Positions 32,051 to 42,864 of a stretch of DNA of 64,000 nt are shown piece by piece. The stretch is from NCBI GenBank assembly GCA_039566865.1, contig CM076945.1, positions 7,057,501 to 7,121,500 on the forward strand. Direction: 5' to 3'. The translations under genes and the position numbers were made by a program. Position 1 is the first letter of the stretch. Every line of letters starts with the position of its first letter. The notes under the pieces are model-generated. The model was not told the origin of the DNA, did no database searches, and saw only the letters and a list, made by a program, of their open reading frames with translations. This DNA comes from Aurelia coerulea. Lineage: Eukaryota > Cnidaria > Scyphozoa > Semaeostomeae > Ulmaridae.

Positions 32051-32587
32051 TGTAAATTTTTACATATTTGCTGTTGTTTCATCGTCGTGTTGCGGTGTTT
32101 CTGCCTACAAATTTACTCACCCTGCATAAACCTAACAAAATGAATTTTACTGTGACTTCACAATTCAGTTTTTCATGCAGATTCCGTAAATCGATATTAT
32201 TCTGCACAATTATGCGCCATTTATAACGACGACGACGTCATGATGAACTTTATAGAAAACTTGGAAACATTAGTAGTCACGTCAGCAGCCGTGTCTACCC
32301 GTACAGACAAGGTACGAAGCTCTGATTTGATGCAAAATGTTTTGCTCTTCATCATATCCAATAATGCGTTAAAATCTGCGTTGAGGGAATTAGTCTAGAG
32401 GAGGTTTTATGAATTGCAATGGAAGCCTTGTGCTTGAATATGTCAACTGAGCTCCGATTCAGAGAATGCTCGCTCATACAAAATCAGATAGAATGATCAA
32501 AAAGATCTTGATGAGCAGATTCCGAAAATATACTTGTTTGCCATATTTGGTCAAGTTATCAATGTGTTATTAAAGTTTGAGTCTTTC

Positions 32588-32685
32588 TAGCCTACGCGTA
32601 GACCCATTATCCCAAAGGAGGAACCATTATTCCAAAGGAGGAAAGGTTTCCTCCTTTGGGATAATGGGTCTACGCGCGTAGGCTA
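32588..32685. mobile_element. Minimal MITE (TAGCCTACG family), copy 3
   Basis: 98 bp made almost only of the two inverted ends TAGCCTACGCGTAGACCCAT. GAGTCTTTC is exactly duplicated at 32579-32587 and 32686-32694 (9 bp). It shows that the inverted ends alone suffice for mobility. Confidence 0.9.
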
Positions 32686-33197
32686 GAGTCTTTCCCGCTC
32701 AATAAATGTTTGATTGTTATAAAAATCCCTCTAAAATGTTTTCTCAAAGCGGATTTTAGCGCATTTTGAATATGCTGTAGAGAGAAAAATGTTATTGAAT
32801 GGTGTGAATCAGAGCTTCTTGCCATATCCATACGGTGACTTGACTGTTAATATTTCCAAGTTTTCTATAAACTTTATCGTGACGTCACAAGTGAATGGCG
32901 CATAATCTCACAAAATAAAATCAATTTTCGCAATCTTCATGCAAACTTGACTTGAGACAATGGCGTATGACAAACTAGCCAAATCAGATGCACTAAAGTA
33001 GAAATTCATTGTTAAAGTTTATGCAGGGTGGCCGGATAATTTTGGCCAGTAGTGTATCAAATCATGGTATCGGTTACAAAAATGGTGTAAATATCAAGAA
33101 TTTCGAAAGATGCTTTTAAAAAAGATTGAGTACCCATCCAAATAGTGAGAATTTGAATCAGAGTCTTAGTTTCTTTAAAAAAAAACCGTGTACAAAA

Positions 33198-33493
33198 CCC
33201 GGGGGGGGCTACTTAGTATATTTTGCTGACGCGATGTGCACTCCTTTCCGGGTATCGTTTTCGCCTCTTTTTTCTAACGCCGGGTATCAAAAGAAGGCAA
33301 TTTTTCTAAAGCCGGTTGTCCAAAGCTTCATGTTATTGTTTTTAGACGAATTTTTACGTTTTAGGATATGCTCTTCGCCGACTTTTTCTAAAACCGGCTA
33401 TCATTTCGAGGGAAAATTTCTAAAGCCGGGTGAAAATTTGTTTTCTTGGAGTGCACACCCCTGTACAATTGAAAGTCAAGTAGACCCCCCGGG
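33198..33493. mobile_element. G-capped element, copy d
   Basis: CCCGGGGGGGGCTACTTAGT and AAGTAGACCCCCCGGG are the ends. GTACAAAA is perfectly duplicated (33190-33197, 33494-33501). The inside has repeats of CCGGGTATC, TTTTTCTAAAGCCGG and variants. Confidence 0.9.
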
Positions 33494-33501
33494 GTACAAA
33501 A

Positions 33502-34248
33502 GCCTTCTTTAATTGCATTATTTGATTTTGGTTAAATACTAATATGAACAATTTTTCAATTTGTTTGTCAAGTCCACCGCAACTGATAGCAAAATGTTAT
33601 GTGTGTGCTTCATGCGATGTTGCGGTGATAAGGTCAAAATAATACATGCAGTTTTTGAATTATTTGAATTGATATGACAATCCCATAAAAGGCATTAACT
33701 CATGAAAGCTTCTCTAGCAGAATTTTCAGTTTAATATGAGTTCCATTACCCCCTGCCAAATGAGCCGGAGTCAGGGTAGAGTCAGGGCCGTCGAGAGCCA
33801 GCGGGCCCCAGAGTGAATTTCCAGATGGGGCACCAAGAAGATTTTTCGTGACCACACCCATAACACTCCTTGAAAATTAGAGAAAGGAAAGGAAACGCCC
33901 TTTTCATGGTAAAATTATCGGCGAAAAATTGCTCAAACATCCATGTCAAGTACTTGCAGAAAATTTTCCTGTAAATCTAAGTAAAAGACATCTTTTTTGC
34001 TCATATAATGAAAGCAGATGAAAGTATCAGTAAAAAATTGTTCACAGTCAAAACAATCCTTTCCAGGTTTTGAAAAATCATTCTCCGTGCCCCAACACTA
34101 AAGATCCGTCAGTCCAGCCTGTCAAGTTATATAATATGCAACGGTCACAGGCAAGCTGCAAAATATTGCGAAGTGATTTACTTGTCAAGAGAGAGAAGAG
34201 GGTACGGTCACAGAACTCTTAGGCTGAACAGTTGTCATCACAATACGT
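33502..34248. other. No gene recognised
   Basis: Unique AT-rich sequence. The chance frame at 34173-34373 runs into the next repeat and has no domain. Confidence 0.35.
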
Positions 34249-34256
34249 TCCATGTT

Positions 34257-34602
34257 CCCAGGGGGGGGCACTCAGCACATGCACATACGGGGAGGCAAGT
34301 CCGATTTTTTTGGGTCAGAATATTGCCGAAAGTGATATTTTTGGGTCCAAATAAATTAAAATTATGTTTTTGATATTTTGAGCATCAAATATTGTGAAAA
34401 TGATATTTCTGGGTCCTTTAGAGGCAATCCTGGCCTCAATTTGTATTGTTTCAGGATCTTTTATGTTCGTTTACAGATGTCAAGGTATAAAATGAGCTGA
34501 TATTTTTGGGTTGTAATGAAGCTAAACTGATATTTTTGGGGTTCCTGAAAATTTCTCGGACTGACCCCCCTGTATGTGTATGTGCCGAGTGTCCCCCCTG
34601 GG
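34257..34602. mobile_element. G-capped element, copy e
   Basis: CCCAGGGGGGGGCACTCAGC and GTGTCCCCCCTGGG terminate it, with about 35-bp inverted ends (CACATACGGGG). TCCATGTT and TCCACGTT flank it (8 bp, one change). The interior repeats TGATATTTTTGGGTC about five times. Confidence 0.9.
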
Positions 34603-34610
34603 TCCACGTT

Positions 34611-35663
34611 GCTCTCTCATTTATTAGCGATTTTCACTATATGTGCAGAATTTTTGCGGGACCCTTCGGAGCCCGGGACCTGGACCTCCTACCCCCTCCA
34701 ACCCCTCCTATTATCCTCTTACCCTCCTCCAACCTCTCCCCTCCTCTTACCCTATCGACGCTCCTGGCCTGAATCTAGAGGTGCCCCCCCCCCCAGGGAG
34801 TGCAATAAAGTTCAATTATTTCGACTGTGCTGCATAAGCAATTTTGTCGTCACGCTGTATTGTCATTTAGAACAATTATTATTAGTAGTACTATCACATT
34901 TGTTTGATAATGCAGGTCAGTTAGAATGGCAGCACACGTAGTGCGTCAGAATGCGTCAGAATGCGTTTGCTTTATAATTTCAATGCCATCAATTTGGGAA
35001 AGTCCATTAAGTTTGTAAAATCCGCATCGTGTGGCTAGCAGAAACCTTTCTTATCCATCAAATTCTCGAAAGCAATTGGTTAATATTCAAACTGATCACA
35101 TGAATAGTGGAAATTGTATTGTTGTTAAAAACCTTTGTGGGGACGCCTGATCGTAAGACCTTTTATGCGTGATTGAAAGAAGTTTTAGTTGATCACATGT
35201 TTCTTCTAAAAGGTATACTCGTGTCATAGGCCTATGCTTGCATGGACATATTTAATTGAAACTGCACTGAATATATTGAAACTAAAACAAAATGCACAAA
35301 GATACTGCAGTGTTTGCTCATCTATTTAAAAGCAATCTGTCCCCTATTGTTCTGACCTTGGTTACTGCTTTATTTACCTTATTTACGCAGCAGCTAAATT
35401 CATGCATCACTGAGTCTCTATGACCCTGATTTCTTTTAAAGTCCGTAAAGACAAATGACGGAGATTGCCTTTAAGTCCGTAAAGACAAATGACGGAGATA
35501 TAACGTCTGGGGAGATTATCAAATCAATTGGAAAAATTGAAGCATGTTTTGAGTAAGGTCAAGGAATCTCGGGAGTCTTTTGACTGAGAAATCTCTTGTT
35601 CTATTCCTAAACCAGACGATAGAAATATCCGTCATTTGTTTTTAAGAATTTTGATATTCAAGA
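34611..35663. other. No gene recognised; 33-bp tandem duplication
   Basis: A duplicated AAGTCCGTAAAGACAAATGA unit occurs at about 35440-35500, with an inverted partial copy near 35628-35645. The rest is unique. Confidence 0.4.
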
Positions 35664-35936
35664 TGAAATGCGGCTTTTTAGCGCCAGCCGCTGGGTTTGC
35701 ACTTCGCAGAAGGAGTCCGCGAATCTCAATCGGTATTGTATTGCTCAACTCAAACAAGGCTCTTCGTGAGATGAGATACAGTTTCTCCAAACTGCGGAAG
35801 AGCATTAACCTACTGCACGGGGGAACTCATACGTTTCCTCGAACAAACCGTATCTAGTCTCCCCAACAAGCTCAAAGCCCTGTACACCTGACTTTTCTGG
35901 CTGCAAAGTAAAAGGATTACTCCACTGTGCCCCAAC
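35664..35936 (-). repeat. Diverged tRNA-derived SINE
   Basis: Read on the minus strand, GGGGCACAGTGGAGTAATCC resembles the SINE head at 46854. The tail GCGCTAAAAAGCCGCAT resembles the other copy's tail GCGCTAAAAATCGC. Diverged and not functional as a tRNA. Confidence 0.5.
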
Positions 35937-37012
35937 ACAACACCCTCGTCCCTCGACTGTTTTAATCTTTCTTCGGCGCAAACAGCAAAAGATTTTTCCC
36001 GAATTAAAACGGCAGATCTTTCAAAATTACATTATGGTTTTTTGCACTTATGAAAATTGCTAACAAGATGGCTTAACGTTGATAAAAATGCACAAAAAAT
36101 TAGAAGATTTGAACTCAGATGAGTTCCAAGTTGATTCTGTAATGAATTCTTTCACGGGAATACTGTAGGGTCCTGTTAGCACAGCCCCTTATATTTTGAA
36201 TAAAATACTAAAATGGAAATCATGTCATCCATCAAGTTTTAGTACCTAAAAATGTCGCGAAACTCTGTTTTTATATTTTACACTCTTTTCTTCACAAATC
36301 AAACGAAACTTGCATCAAACTTATTGATAAATTCGGGTTTAAATATTTACCCAAAGGGCAAAAACATCGATAAAATGTCGACAATAAGCGTTGACCCTCA
36401 ATGTTGCGCGTACGTTGATGAAAGATGGAAAGCGAATTTTTTTGTCGATCAATTCTTTGTTGAAACTTGCAATGAAATGAAGTGCAACTGTTGGATCGAA
36501 GTTGTTTCAACGTCATTTTCATTTCAGTCGTAAAATTCTAACTCTGAAATTGCCTCAGATATCCAGTGGATCGATGTTGAAATCTTATTTGAATTCAACA
36601 TAGAATGAAGCTGACTGTGCGAATATAGGGTGATGACGGGTGATGAACGCAATGATAAGACTACTCAAAAAAGATATAAACATGAGTTAGAATAGAGAAA
36701 AAGGGAAAGTTCTTACCCACTTATTGACCGATTAACCGTCTTCCCGTAGCATTTTCTCTTCAATCTTGAATAAATCTGTTATGTAATAAGGAATGCACAA
36801 GAAGAATGCTTCAAATGTGTTTCTCCTATCCCTATCTCCGTGACTACTCCCTGGTTCTCTAACTTACACAAAAGTAACTATTATAATACCATTTCAATTG
36901 TTTTTGAAGAAAAAAAATTGCTAAGGAATCTAAATCCTCTGTTTATGGTAACGAAGCCGTCACACAATGCCTCCATTGCAAGGGGGTATGGAGAACGATA
37001 ATGGCAACAATA
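35937..37012. other. No gene recognised
   Basis: AT-rich sequence. The frame at 36252-36533 (93 codons) has no recognisable domain and no splice support. Confidence 0.35.
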
Positions 37013-37180
37013 TGGACTTGCGCCAAGTCTCGCTCTTGATCAATCAATACGGGAGGGGAAGTGCAGGGGGGGATTAAAAAAGAAAGGGAAGAGAAAGTAC
37101 TCCCTCTCGTTTTAATTCCCCCCTGTACTCATTTCCCCTCCCGTATTGATTGATCAAGAGCGAGACTTGGCGCAAGTCCA
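37013..37180. mobile_element. 168-bp hairpin MITE with 9-bp duplication
   Basis: TGGACTTGCGCCAAGTCTCG is inverted at the right end, and the stem extends about 60 bp each side. GCAACAATA is perfectly duplicated (37004-37012, 37181-37189). Nine bases again fits a Mutator-like mobiliser, but the ends differ from the TAGCCTACG family. Confidence 0.9.
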
Positions 37181-37335
37181 GCAACAATACAATCTCAGCA
37201 TAGATAGTAGCAACTCACACCTTTCAAAACTGCACCGACCTAAACTTCCTATCTTTAGAAAACCTGATTTGATGTTGGAAGGGTGAGAACTGCAACTGCA
37301 GGCTATGCAAATCAATCATGTGTACGGCAGGTCAG

Positions 37336-37658
37336 ACAATGGCGGATATAGGGGGCAAATGGCCATGGGGGCAACTGCCCCCCCCCCTTCACGACGATGA
37401 AAACTCAGCTTGGCGCCCTTTTTTGTCGAGAAAAGCGCCCCTCATCCTGACCCTAATTCACAATTTTTTACTATTTCGATTTAGATATGGGGGAAACATA
37501 TAAAGCAAGGCGTTATTTAATGGAAAATCAAAGAATTTTCTTAAATAAGCGTCCAAAATAATGTTCGTTCGCCCTCGGCGCGCTCACTTACTATCATATT
37601 TGTGGCGCCCTCTTTGCAAGTTGCCCCCTTCCACTTCGGGCTGGATCCGCCCCCGAGG
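37336..37658. mobile_element. Probable GGCGGAT-ended hAT-like remnant
   Basis: The left end ATGGCGGATATAG and right end GGATCCGCCCCCG are roughly inverted. Just inside is GGGGGCAACTGCCCCCCCCC, which is also found just inside the left end of 19397-20736. No clear target duplication. Confidence 0.5.
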
Positions 37659-39019
37659 CTGGATATCTAACATTATCTGCAGATGCAGCTATATTATATA
37701 TTTAATGTTACTATTTTTAACGGTTGCAAATAGATTTCTTTCCTTTATCTAATTTTGATATGAATGCTAAATAGTAGGCCTAAATTAGCAGTAATTTTAC
37801 TATCTTCATGTCTTTATAAGCATACACATATTTTTATATAAAGAAACTATTGTCCGGGGCTGGTAGGGAATTTCTTACATTTTTGGACCATTTTGCTGCT
37901 AAGCGTGTTTCTTGTATTTTTAATGGCGGAAGTGCAGAGTTAATTTAGCTTGGTCAGAAGGCTCCCAAATTACTTGGCAAGATCTCAAGACGAGTAAACA
38001 GCATAATTCGCACTCAAAATAATGTCCAAACAGTTGCTATAACTGTACAGTGTCAAACATTTTTTGAGTGCTTTCTTTCCTCTCCTCCCCAGTAACCAAA
38101 GTCTGCGCGCAGGCTATAAAAATATCGTACTACACAATAATTGTTTATCCGATAACCACCTAATAATAATAATATAAATACAAAATCTCCATTTCGGGGC
38201 AGTTACAAATTAAACTAATGTAACACTGGTAACCTAAACTAAATTAAACTAAACAATGATTGAAAAGCTAAATAACAGAACCTAACACAAACTAAAACTA
38301 TTTACAAAATCTTTTGAACTCTCTTACTGAATCTGAATTAGACTGGCTACACAATCTCTGTATGCTCCTTAGAACTGATGTGTCGCTAATACAGAGACTT
38401 GTTGCCAAACAGCATCTGAAATCGGACTAACTTGATAGCCTCGTTTTCATAAGCACCACAGGCATAAAATGCGGACCACGGAATTAATATCTTGGCTGTT
38501 GTTGCTGCTGTGATCAGCAATCATCAAAGATGACTCTAGAAAGCAACTCATTGATACCAAGTTTTATTCATGTGAATTTGAAAGAATTGCAGACAGTTTA
38601 TGACTCTGACAACATTAAGCATGGACAGTGAACACAAATTTAAATTTCAGAGGAGTTCAGAGAGACCAAAGATAAAGGAATCAAAGACTTGACAAGATAC
38701 TGTAAGACATTGCATCATTATTATACATTATCATTAGCAATAGGTTAAGTGGTATCAGTACAAGGAATTTTCAAGGGGAATGTTCTTTACAGTATATTTG
38801 CTCCAAGTGATTTGCTGCATCAGATAATCTGTCTCCAAGATAAATGCCATATAAATGCATACTGATGCCAGGTCTCATAATTATGAAGCAGATGTCTTGC
38901 TTTAAACAAACCCCTATGGATTGAAAACATTGACATCAATGTGGTTAAGTAACAAGTACTTGTTAAATCAAAAGCAAAAATTTATATCATCCTTTTCCTT
39001 TTTGTATGTGATCCAAAAA
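37659..39019 (-). other. Mostly unique; possible LINE 3' end at about 38160-38400
   Basis: Read on the minus strand, about 38420-38300 can be translated with the phrase NSDSVREFKRFCK followed by a stop. The DNA then runs to an ATT-repeat near 38160-38175, which is like a LINE 3' tail. Evidence is weak. Nothing else was recognised. Confidence 0.3.
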
Positions 39020-39239
39020 CTGGGAGGGGGGGGGTTCTTCCATGGTAAAGGTACCTAGGGATGTGCGCCACGAGCAAGGGTACTTTTTGGACATCTAGTT
39101 GAGCCAAGGGTATCATTTTTACAGAAATTGGTCCAGCCAATGGTACCATTTTTGAAAAAGTTAGTCTAGCCAACAGCACCTCTTTAAATATGCTCGTGGC
39201 AGAGCCCTACCCAAAATTTAGCCAAGAACCCCCTCCCCT
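39020..39239. mobile_element. G-capped element, probable copy g
   Basis: Left GGGAGGGGGGGGGTTCTTCC, right GCCAAGAACCCCCTCCCC. Inner repeats of AAGGGTA(C/T)(C/N)TTTTT and the inverted CTCGTGGC pair match the family architecture. No target duplication was recognised. Confidence 0.6.
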
Positions 39240-39870
39240 ATGTATGTATGTATGTATCATTTTGCCACAATTACAATTATTTACAAGTTATATAATATAA
39301 AAATAGATACAATACAATAAATAATGTTAAAAACGTAAAGGAAAAACACCCCTAATTACAGTGGCAGGGATAGCATTAAAAGGTCAAGATGACCTTAATT
39401 CCATAATGGTCCCCTTAGAGGTGCTGGTAAAAATTATACGTAGCAGAGGCCAGAGGGTAGTTTCGCGGATAAAACACCAGACAAAACATTGCTTGATGCA
39501 CTAAAGCAAGAACGAGAAATAAAATGTTGGATTCATTTATTACCAGGCAACGTGGACAATTTTTGGTCATGTTCAAAAAACTTTTTTATTAAAAAAATTA
39601 AAGATTATTAAATTGCTTTATTTGGCAAATCATGCATTCAAACCAAAACAACTGTTGGGGTGATAAAGTACAACAGACCAGCATTGACAAGTAACATGCT
39701 TGCAGTTAGATAATATTAGAAATTGAACTACACGACCCAAATGTAAACGAAAACCTGAAGTAGACAAGGCAGTGTACTGACAAGACAACCGACACTTGAC
39801 TTAGGCCTACACTGCTGTCTCGAAAATGCCTCTGAAATTGCAACAGCATTACATTTTGCCATTTCCCCTG
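39240..39870. other. No gene recognised; short TATG repeat
   Basis: TATGTATGTATGTATG at 39240-39257, then unique AT-rich sequence. Confidence 0.4.
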
Positions 39871-39873
39871 TTA

Positions 39874-40388
39874 AGCCTGGTTTCCATTAAATGGTAAGGG
39901 GATCGGCGACAGTTTGCGATCGTCGGCGATCCCTATCTTCCATCTTCCAGCATCTTCCATCTGCAATTTCAGCAGAGTGTTTCCATTAGTCGGCGACCAG
40001 TCGGCGACAGTCTGCGACGCACCTATACCATGATCCTTTTCAAACCCACAAGATAGCGCACAAGCGTTGCAACAATGACTACTATCATCTAATTGGCTTA
40101 TCAGATCCACGTGATGATAGTTTAACAAAAGCCCGTCTGCGATGATCGCCGATCGTCTGCGATGTGTGTTTCCATAAACATTTTCCCAGATCGGGACAGT
40201 CGTAACGATCGGGAAAGTTGAACTTTGTTCAACTCTCCCGACGCTTACGATCCACGATCGCCGACGGTCTTAAGGATCGTAAGCAAGCGTTTCCATTAAA
40301 TCGGGAACGCAACGCAGACGATCGCAGACGATCGCAGACTGTCGCCGATCTCCTTACGATCGCTCTACGATTTAATGGAAACCAGGCC
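39874..40388. mobile_element. Harbinger-like MITE with CGATCG-rich interior
   Basis: Ends AGCCTGGTTTCCATTAAAT and its inverse, with TTA on both sides (39871-39873, 40389-40391). Three-base TTA/TAA duplications are typical of PIF/Harbinger. The 515-bp interior holds many copies of GATCG(T/C)CTGCGAT- and CGGCGAC-type motifs in both orientations. No coding domain. Confidence 0.8.
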
Positions 40389-40777
40389 TTAGAGCATCAC
40401 AAACATATGTCTCTTCCCATTGCTCACTTTATCATGCCAAATAGCTAGCTAAATTCCTTCCGCTTCATTTGCTTTTCTGGTCTTCAGGTCGATCAAGCTG
40501 CGAAGAGAGCGCCGGTCGCCATTGTTTCTTCCTGAAAAACGCAGACCGAACAGGTCTCTTCTTCAAAGGGAGGTTTTCCAGTAAAAATAAGTAAAGAGAA
40601 GAAAAATTGATTGGCTACAAAATAATTTACCATTGTTTTAGCCAAAATGCTCCAATCAGATTACAAGCCCGTTTTTCGTTCTGAAAATTCCGATTTGAGA
40701 CACTCTCTGGCAACTAGTCCCTCATTGAGCTGGCCATCAGCAACAACAACAACAGCGAAATTGAGGGACTAGTGTAG

Positions 40778-40842
40778 CTAGTCTAAATCTGAATCACCTG
40801 AATCTTTCTCCTGCTCCTGCGCTGCAGTTGATTGCACAGCAT
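40778..40842 (-). CDS. Possible 3'-terminal exon, acidic C-terminus
   Basis: After the good minus-strand acceptor TTTCACTTCTTCTTGCAG (AG at 40844-40843) the frame, entered in phase 1, reads AVQSTAAQEQEKDSGDSDLD and stops at TAG 40780-40778. The polypyrimidine tract and the acidic, serine-rich end look like a real last exon. The upstream exon was not found: the basic frame at 40967-41173 would need a phase-2 donor, which does not match. No function can be given. Confidence 0.4.
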
Positions 40843-40847
40843 CTGCA

Positions 40848-41229
40848 AGAAGAAGTGAAATTAGAAATAATAGTAACCAGTGAGTGCTGCGTACTGAATT
40901 TTAATTTTCTTCAGTGGAAAACTAAATATTTTCATGAGAAAAGTTTATCACAGACAAAATAGAAAATTACAAAGTGAATGCAGGTATTTTGGCATATTTT
41001 TCCTCAGTGTTTTGGGTTTGACTTTGCCTGTTTTTCTTTGGCAACGATGTTTTTGAGGCTGACCTGAGCGGTGGTTTTCGGATTTTGGCAGTGGTTTTCG
41101 GACAGGTTTTGCGAAACGGGTTCTCGCTGTGCACTAGAGCGGAAAGCAGAGTTACCTTAATGTCAACAAACAACTACTAAACAAAAAGGAATTAAGTGAA
41201 CAAAGAAACGAGGACAGATTTTGTAAGAC
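40848..41229 (-). other. Unassigned, contains a basic frame
   Basis: The minus frame 41173-40967 encodes a lysine-rich stretch (KTTAKIRKPPLRSASK). It could be part of an exon of the same gene as 40778-40842, but no phase-compatible donor was seen. Confidence 0.25.
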
Positions 41230-41433
41230 AATAGCATGAGCGGCTTTTAGTTGACACCTCAATTCAAAGCGATTAGCGATTGCAGACGAAGGGAATTCTG
41301 TAAACCAGTAATTCAAAACAAGCAAAGCAGCAAAATTTCTCTGAAACCCAGGTAGCTAGCTCACTCGTTGTGCATTCCATAACTTGTTTTTAAGAGCAAA
41401 CATGAGCATATATTGGAAGAAGAAGGATATATC
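41230..41433 (-). repeat. Inverted copy of the CAAAGCGATTAGCGAT repeat
   Basis: Matches the reverse complement of about 42775-42960 with substitutions. The two copies flank the hAT-like element and the palindrome and may be arms of an older element. Confidence 0.65.
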
Positions 41434-42571
41434 CAGTGGCGGACTGGCTCTGATTTTTGCACCGGCCATGAACGAGGTAAGGGGGCCCTAAGTGGGTGTG
41501 GCCTCGATGATGAGTGTGTGGTCAGGGGCAAAATTCGTTGCAATTCCTTGATTCCTTACCAATAGCCAAGCTAAACTCACTTTCTTTGAAAATGAGGCAT
41601 ATATTTCACGATATATCTTCTTATGGCATGATTAAACTCTTTACATTTTCTCTACTTTATGAAAGTAATTTTGCCTTTTTTTGTATTGTGGGCCAGACGA
41701 TCTATCATGTTTTCGTTTCTCAAACTATTGAGGAACTCTTTCCTGACCCCCCCCCCCCCCAGCAGTGTGGTCAGGGCAAATCAACTGATGGAGTATCAAA
41801 ATGAGGGGTCTGGGGGCAAAGTCCCCAGGAAAATTTCTGAGAACACGCCCTCTACTTTGGCTTAGAACGCTTCTCCCAATCCCAGGTTTGTCGATGCTAA
41901 AATTGAATTTTTGATCATTTGTAACAGTAGTTTTATGAATAAGCATCCACAGGGAAATTTTTTGAGTAAACATCTGTTCTTTAGCTTAGAATGCCTATCG
42001 CCATCCCATCTTACCAGAGCAGAATTGGAAACTTTGAAATTCGCAAAATTATTTTGCAGTTTTCTATCAATGACCACTCTCATGAAAATTATCAGGCAAA
42101 AGCTTTCAGTTTTTCACAATCCAATTTTTGCGTGCCCCTAAAGTGGAGCAGTTGACAAAGTGCATCCCGGAAATTTTTTGAAACTGGCAGCCTTTACTTT
42201 GGCTTAGAATGACTCTCCCAGTCATTTCTTTACCCTACACTACCTATAACAACTATTTTCTGTGAAGGAATCTCGAGAACCATCTTTTGACAGAAGTGGA
42301 AGGGGCCTTTACTTTTTCTGCAACGGTGCTCCCTTCTTCGCCATCCGTATCTTCGCTCTCGACTGTATTCATTTCTTTGAGCAAGTTCAATAACACTGAA
42401 GGATTCAAATGTGAAGTGAGATGTCCATTATTCAAACATTCAACTCTACCAAAAATTTCCTTAATTTTGCAAAAGGGGCCCTTTTCCAGGAAAAAGGGGG
42501 CCCTTTTTGCAAGGATTTGAGGGGGGCCCACCGGCCTGTGGCCGGTGGGCCGGTGGGCCAGTCCGCCACTG
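41434..42571. mobile_element. hAT-like non-autonomous element, CAGTGGCGGACTGGC ends
   Basis: Inverted ends CAGTGGCGGACTGGC, and GATATATC perfectly duplicated at 41426-41433 and 42572-42579. The interior has diverged units with GGCTTAGAA(C/T)GC(T/C)TCTCCCA and GGAAAATTTCTGAGAA, related to those in 19397-20736 in reverse orientation. A poly-C run lies at about 41748-41760. No transposase. Confidence 0.9.
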
Positions 42572-42710
42572 GATATATCTACACATTTGCCTCGGGAATT
42601 TAATTTGTTTGGTTCAAAAGCCGATTGGGAGGCGATTCAATTCTCCGTGCAATTCTCTTCTTTTTTTGGTGTGATTAAAACACTTACTGCTCAGCTTGTG
42701 AACCAAAGAA

Positions 42711-42764
42711 ATAAAATGCCCGTGGTAGATGTGTAGATCTACACATCTACCACGGGCATTTTAT
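42711..42764. repeat. 54-bp perfect palindrome
   Basis: ATAAAATGCCCGTGGTAGAT and onward is a perfect inverted repeat without a spacer, centred at 42737/42738. It can form a cruciform or mark an element junction. The half-site resembles sequence at about 63731-63755. Confidence 0.9.
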
Positions 42765-42864
42765 CTTTCTTCTTTCTTCTTTCGACACATGCTCGTATCT
42801 GCTCTTAAAAACAATCTCTGGAATGCACAACGAGCGTGATAACTACCTGGGTTTCAGAGAAACT

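Larger units (their letters stand above)
31099..33054. mobile_element. TA-flanked long-inverted-repeat element with nested insertions
   Basis: The ends read CAC(A/T)ACTGGCCAAA(A/G)TTAT and are inverted; TA flanks both (31097-31098, 33055-33056). Inner segments also pair: about 31195-31275 with 32052-32120, and about 32120-32300 with 32820-33030. Two later elements sit inside (31449-32050 and 32588-32685). The TA target and TIR style suggest a Tc1/mariner-type non-autonomous element. Confidence 0.75.

Noticed and set aside
40967..41173. Penultimate exon joined to 40778-40842
   Set aside because: The only candidate donor near its end is phase 2, but the acceptor needs phase 1.
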